Positions 5,600 to 8,129 of a stretch of 8,129 bases of DNA are shown in pieces. The position numbers were made by a program, and so were the translations under genes. Under the pieces are notes generated by a model, which saw nothing but the letters and a program-made list of their open reading frames with translations, was not told where the DNA came from and ran no database searches. The stretch comes from Acidimicrobiia bacterium (GTDB lineage Bacteria > Actinomycetota > Acidimicrobiia > Spongiisociales > UBA5794). The first letter of the stretch is position 1; every line of letters begins with the position of its first letter. The DNA lies in the NCBI GenBank assembly GCA_013001485.1, contig JABDMN010000198.1, forward strand, positions 1 through 8,129, read 5' to 3'.

Positions 5600-7207
5600 A
5601 TGCGCCCCGAACCCGTCGCCACCTGGAGTGAGCTCATCGACCGGACCCCGACCGCCGCCCTGGTCGAAGGCGTGGACCTCGTCATCGTGCGGTACGACGA
5701 TGACCACTCCGTGCTGTACGGCCGCTGCGAGCACCGGGGCGCCCTCATGGCCGACGGCTCGATCGTCGGCGCCGACATCGTGTGCGGCGTGCACGGCTGG
5801 GATTACCGGTACACGACGGGAGTGTCGGCCTACGACGAGACCGAGAAGCTCCACAAGTTCGGTTCGTGGGTCGAGGACGACACCCTGTTCGTCGACGCCG
5901 ACGAGGTCGCCGCCTGGACCGTCCACCATCCCCAGCCGTACAACCGCAACTCGTACCAGGGCGCCTACCAGGACCCCCATGGCACACCGGACGAGCCCTA
6001 CGTGAAGCTCATCCGTCGCCTCGCCGACGAGGGCCTCTCCGTTCTCGGGCATCACGGTCCCGTCGGAGCGATGGGAGTGCCCCGCGACACCCTGCCGTCG
6101 TGGGACGACATCCAGTTCGTGACGGCGCAGCTCGCTAGGCGGCCACTGCTCGACGACCACCCGGTGGCCACGGAGGTCGTGATCGGACCGAACGCTGTCC
6201 GCCCCCTGCACCTCGACATGCCCCTGTTCGTCTCGGACATGAGCTTCGGCGCCCTCAGCGAGGAGGCAAAGGTCTCCCTGGCGCGCGGCGCCAACCTCGC
6301 CGGCACCGGCATCTGCTCCGGCGAGGGAGGGATGCTCCCGGCGGAGCAGGAGGCCAACGCCCGGTACTTCTACGAGCTGGCGTCGGGTCGGTTCGGGTAC
6401 TCGATCGACAAGGTCGCCCGGACCCAGGCTTTCCACTTCAAGTTCGGCCAGGGCTCCAAGACCGGCACCGGAGGACATCTCCCCGGCGACAAAGTGGTCG
6501 GCAAGATCGCAGAGGTTCGCGGACTCAAGCCAGGAACTCCGGCTGTCTCACCCGCCACCTTCCCGGACCTCGTCGAAATCGACGACTATCGGCGAGTCGC
6601 GGCCGAGGTGCGAGAGGCGACCGGCGGCATCCCGATCGGGGCCAAGCTGTCGGCCCAGCACATCGAGGACGACATCGACGCCGCCCTCGCCATCGGGGTG
6701 GACTACATCATCCTCGACGGCCGGGGCGGTGGCACCGGGGCGGCTCCACTGCTGTTCCGCGACCACATCTCGGTTCCCACCATTCCCGCCCTGGCCCGGG
6801 CTCGCCGGCACCTCGATGAACTCGGCCGGAGCGACGTGACGCTGGTGATCACCGGCGGGCTCCGCACCCACACCGACTTCGCCAAGGCTCTCGCCCTCGG
6901 TGCCGACGCCGTCGCCGTGGCCAACAGCGCCATGCAGGCCATCGGGTGCATCGGGATGCGGGCCTGCAACACCAACAACTGCCCAGTGGGGATCGCAACC
7001 CAGAAAGGCCACCTGCGCGATCGACTGCCGACCGATGAGGCTGCTGAACGGCTCGCACGCTTCTTCACCGCCACCGTGGCCTTGATGCAGGTCATCGCGC
7101 GATCCTGTGGGCACGACAGCTTGTCCGGATTCAGGCTCGAGGACCTCACCACGTTCAGCCGCGACATGGCCGACCTCTCGGGCGTCGCCTTCGGCGGGGT
7201 GCGTTAG
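5600..7207 (+). CDS. Rieske [2Fe-2S] domain fused to FMN-binding glutamate synthase-like domain
   Basis: A 535-residue soluble iron-sulfur flavoprotein. Residues about 5-105 form a Rieske-type ferredoxin: C43-x-H45, 16 residues, then C62-x-x-H65 (CEHRG and CGVHGWDY), the full ligand set for a [2Fe-2S] centre. Residues about 185-530 are the glutamate-synthase central/FMN barrel: VSDMSFGALSEEAK (211-224), GQGSKTGTGG (283-292), GAKLSA (347-352), DGRGGGTGAAP (373-383) and VITGGLRT (416-423). The [3Fe-4S] motif CIGMRACNTNNCPVGIATQ is at 450-468 (Cys450, 456, 461). GltB-type enzymes transfer reducing power through this cluster to FMN to reduce 2-iminoglutarate. This protein has no N-terminal class-II glutaminase domain and no C-terminal GxGxG domain. 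It would need ammonia or another amine, or a partner glutaminase, and it may be an oxidoreductase for another substrate. GAGG (5592-5595), overlapping the LtrA stop, lies 4 bases before the ATG, so translation is probably coupled. The Rieske domain is the odd part: GltS-like proteins more often carry a 4Fe-4S ferredoxin or nothing there. Confidence 0.9.
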   Translation: MRPEPVATWSELIDRTPTAALVEGVDLVIVRYDDDHSVLYGRCEHRGALMADGSIVGADIVCGVHGWDYRYTTGVSAYDETEKLHKFGSWVEDDTLFVDADEVAAWTVHHPQPYNRNSYQGAYQDPHGTPDEPYVKLIRRLADEGLSVLGHHGPVGAMGVPRDTLPSWDDIQFVTAQLARRPLLDDHPVATEVVIGPNAVRPLHLDMPLFVSDMSFGALSEEAKVSLARGANLAGTGICSGEGGMLPAEQEANARYFYELASGRFGYSIDKVARTQAFHFKFGQGSKTGTGGHLPGDKVVGKIAEVRGLKPGTPAVSPATFPDLVEIDDYRRVAAEVREATGGIPIGAKLSAQHIEDDIDAALAIGVDYIILDGRGGGTGAAPLLFRDHISVPTIPALARARRHLDELGRSDVTLVITGGLRTHTDFAKALALGADAVAVANSAMQAIGCIGMRACNTNNCPVGIATQKGHLRDRLPTDEAAERLARFFTATVALMQVIARSCGHDSLSGFRLEDLTTFSRDMADLSGVAFGGVR

Positions 7208-7257
7208 TCAGGGCTCGAACCTAGAAAAGGGTGCCGGAGCGGAGCGGAGGCTCGTTC

Positions 7258-7307
7258 GAGGGAGGATTCGGGACCGGTTAGGTCTCGAATAGGAGTGAGC
7301 CCTCTTT
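7258..7307 (+). terminator. Candidate composite terminator after the Rieske/glutamate-synthase gene
   Basis: The inner hairpin pairs ATTCGGGACC (7266-7275) with GGTCTCGAAT (7281-7290), 10 base pairs including one G-T wobble, with a 5-base loop. An outer GAGGG (7258-7262) can pair with CCCTC (7300-7304), followed by TTTGCAT. The CCCTC-TTTGCAT end resembles that of the strong terminator at 4254-4293. It starts about 50 bases after the stop. It is weaker than the first terminator because the inner and outer stems are not contiguous. The same CCCTC can instead pair downstream with GAGGGC (7320-7325). Confidence 0.4.
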
Positions 7308-7409
7308 GCATGGACCGACGAGGGCAGCAGTTCCCCACTGGCTGCGAAGCAGCGGCCATTAGAACTGCAGACGTGATTGCCGTGGCAATCGCGCCTCGCC
7401 TTTGGCGAG
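7299..7409. other. Cluster of inverted repeats, possible structured RNA or leader
   Basis: Four tandem helices can be drawn without overlap. They are GCCCTC (7299-7304) with GAGGGC (7320-7325); GCAGTTC (7327-7333) with GAACTGC (7362-7368), enclosing GCTGC-GAA-GCAGC (7341-7353); GATTGCC (7375-7381) with GGCAATC (7384-7390); and CTCGCC (7395-7400) with GGCGAG (7404-7409) around TTT. All listed arms are perfect. The nesting and close packing resemble a structured RNA (small RNA or a 5' leader), but no known riboswitch core was recognised, and transcription and strand are unknown. GATTGCC-GT-GGCAATC could equally be a protein-binding palindrome. Confidence 0.3.
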
Positions 7410-7575
7410 TCCGCGTGGGCCTGATAGGACGGCTTTCACACCTCGAAGTGCCTGGTCAGGGAGCTGAGTAGGTACCCGATCGGCTATGCGGATGCCCATG
7501 GTCCGAGGTGGCTTCCCACTCCTCCATCGGTGAGTCGACTGGCAAGCCCGAGTCGGCGCAGTCCGGCGACCGTTC

Positions 7576-7603
7576 CTCATGAGGTCTTCATGTGTTCCTC
7601 ATG
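7576..7603 (+). promoter_or_regulatory. Three YTCATG repeats spaced by exactly 11 bases
   Basis: CTCATG (7576-7581), TTCATG (7587-7592) and CTCATG (7598-7603) recur every 11 bases, one helical turn. The first and third are part of a longer 10-base repeat GTTCCTCATG (7572-7581 and 7594-7603). Tandem half-sites with 11-base period are the usual binding pattern of OmpR/PhoB-family response regulators (the E. coli Pho box has CTGTCAT units 11 bases apart). The cluster ends 22 bases before the lipoprotein start, where an activator could touch RNA polymerase at a -35 region. Confidence 0.4.
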
Positions 7604-7612
7604 TCGGTTGCC

Positions 7613-7618
7613 TAGGTT
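7613..7618 (+). promoter_or_regulatory. Candidate -10 element (TAGGTT) of the lipoprotein gene
   Basis: TAGGTT fits the TANNNT pattern of actinobacterial -10 elements. It ends 7 bases before the A of the ATG at 7626, which would place the transcript start at or next to the start codon, giving a leaderless mRNA. No good Shine-Dalgarno site is present (only AGG at 7614-7616), which agrees. No -35 hexamer is seen; the 11-base repeats occupy that place. Confidence 0.35.
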
Positions 7619-7625
7619 CCCGATC

Positions 7626-8129
7626 ATGACCCGTCCGCAAATCGATCGGCCGCCTGCTCGATCACCCGTCGCCGTTCTCGCCCTGTTGCTGTTTGCGCTG
7701 AGCCTGGGCTCCTGCACAGGGGGAGACTCCCACGAGAGGCACATCGGAGTCGATGTGCCCGGCCCGGGTCCGGTCGACTCAGACCCGTCTCCGATCGATA
7801 AGGCACAAGCCTTGTACTCCCTGAGCACCGAGATGGCTGATCAGGGATTCGTAGTGACAACCGGAACAGGTCTCGGTCTGATTCGTCTGGATCCCCCCGG
7901 AGGTGTCTATGCGCCGGGCACCGTGGTCACGGTTGCCGCCACACCTTCGATCCTCAGCACGTTCGACGGATGGCGCGGCGATCTGAGTGGATCAGCGAAT
8001 CCGACAACCATCGTCATGGACGGCGACAAGCAGATCGCGGCCGCCTTCAGTCGGCCGCCCATCGCAGAGGACAAGGTCACCCTGGACTACCTCATCGATG
8101 GCCCGGGGGGCGGCAGCATCACCTTGGAT
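7626..8129 (+). CDS. Lipoprotein with divergent InlB B-repeat domains, 5' part (runs off the right edge)
   Basis: The open frame continues to the end of the window without a stop (168 codons). It begins MTRPQIDRPPARSPVAV, then a hydrophobic stretch AVLALLLFALS, and the lipobox LGSC with Cys30 as the lipid-modified residue. This is a signal-peptidase-II signal for export and membrane anchoring outside the cell. A Gly/Pro/Asp-rich linker follows (about 31-58). Residues about 84-141 form one divergent InlB B-repeat, with the signature LDPPGGVYAPGTVVTVAATP (88-107), FDGWRGDLSG (113-122), NPTTIVMDGDKQIAAAF (125-141). A second repeat starts at VTLDYLIDGPGGGSITLD (151-168) and is cut by the edge. 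Such repeats are beta-rich stalk modules in cell-surface proteins; whatever the C-terminus carries is not visible. The start is supported by correct placement of the signal peptide and by the promoter-like element just upstream. Its neighbours to the left are separated by 418 bases. Confidence 0.82.
   Translation, partial: MTRPQIDRPPARSPVAVLALLLFALSLGSCTGGDSHERHIGVDVPGPGPVDSDPSPIDKAQALYSLSTEMADQGFVVTTGTGLGLIRLDPPGGVYAPGTVVTVAATPSILSTFDGWRGDLSGSANPTTIVMDGDKQIAAAFSRPPIAEDKVTLDYLIDGPGGGSITLD

Larger units (their letters stand above)
7208..7625. other. 418-base intergenic region before the lipoprotein gene
   Basis: There is no convincing gene on either strand; the open frames here are Arg/Ser/Pro-rich shadows without ribosome sites. 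The left part (7258-7409) is dense in inverted repeats and is listed separately. From about 7410 to 7570 I see nothing recognisable. The last 55 bases hold the direct repeats and promoter-like element of the lipoprotein gene. Confidence 0.6.

Noticed and set aside
5201..6478. A 425-codon minus-strand open frame
   Set aside because: It is antisense to both the LtrA end and the start of the Rieske/glutamate-synthase gene, whose domain motifs are unmistakable. Its translation is Val/Gly/Asp/His-rich without recognisable motifs.
7208..7230. Possible tRNA T-arm on the minus strand (GGTTCGAGCCC)
   Set aside because: The flanking bases do not form a 5-base T-stem, and no acceptor, anticodon or D-arm can be built. 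It also abuts the coding end at 7207.
7320..7370. Cobalamin-riboswitch-like CCACTG word in the structured gap
   Set aside because: The rest of the conserved core and the B12 box were not found, and the downstream gene is a surface lipoprotein rather than a cobalamin gene.
1..8129. Mobile element, CRISPR array, rRNA or phage signatures
   Set aside because: No transposase or integrase motifs, no regularly spaced long repeats and no rRNA-like conserved stretches were seen. The only periodic repeat is the short 11-base one at 7576-7603.

Overview
The window is GC-rich (about 55-73 % in the 60-base lines I sampled by eye). Most start codons have purine-rich Shine-Dalgarno sequences, and ATG, GTG and possibly leaderless starts all appear. 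Together with the protein families present, this suggests a free-living Gram-positive, probably an actinomycete-type lineage such as Acidimicrobiia. That assignment is inference only: no rRNA or marker gene lies in the window.

Layout. At the left edge is the 5' end of a minus-strand gene that looks like a UxaA/altronate-dehydratase-type SAF-domain protein. It is divergent from a plus-strand run. The 177-base divergent gap holds three inverted repeats, one of them an operator-like TGTGA-3-TCACA palindrome. The plus-strand genes are: an APH-fold small-molecule kinase (240-989); a Gal80-like Gfo/Idh/MocA oxidoreductase (1051-2133); a 349-base gap with a coding-like but start-less remnant; a membrane-anchored alpha/beta hydrolase fused to a polytopic domain (2483-4234), closed by a strong hairpin terminator; an LtrA-family membrane protein (4424-5593); and, 6 bases after its stop, a Rieske/FMN glutamate-synthase fusion (5600-7207). 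A 418-base gap rich in inverted repeats follows. The right edge is the 5' part of a lipoprotein gene with InlB-type B-repeats (7626 to beyond the edge), absent from simple complete-ORF lists because its stop lies outside the window.

How the genes may work together. The left block (SAF-domain sugar-acid enzyme, kinase, Gal80-like oxidoreductase) is consistent with carbohydrate or sugar-acid metabolism, but no substrate can be named. The hydrolase is probably transcribed alone. LtrA and the Rieske/glutamate-synthase gene look like a two-gene operon of a membrane protein plus a soluble iron-sulfur flavoenzyme. The lipoprotein starts a separate cell-surface unit with its own promoter-like region.

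The best leads are the Rieske-glutamate synthase fusion and its coupling to LtrA, the structured 7258-7409 intergenic segment, and the three 11-base-spaced repeats placed just before a possibly leaderless lipoprotein start. I did not find clear evidence of a wholly new defence or mobile system: there is no transposase, integrase, CRISPR array or tRNA.
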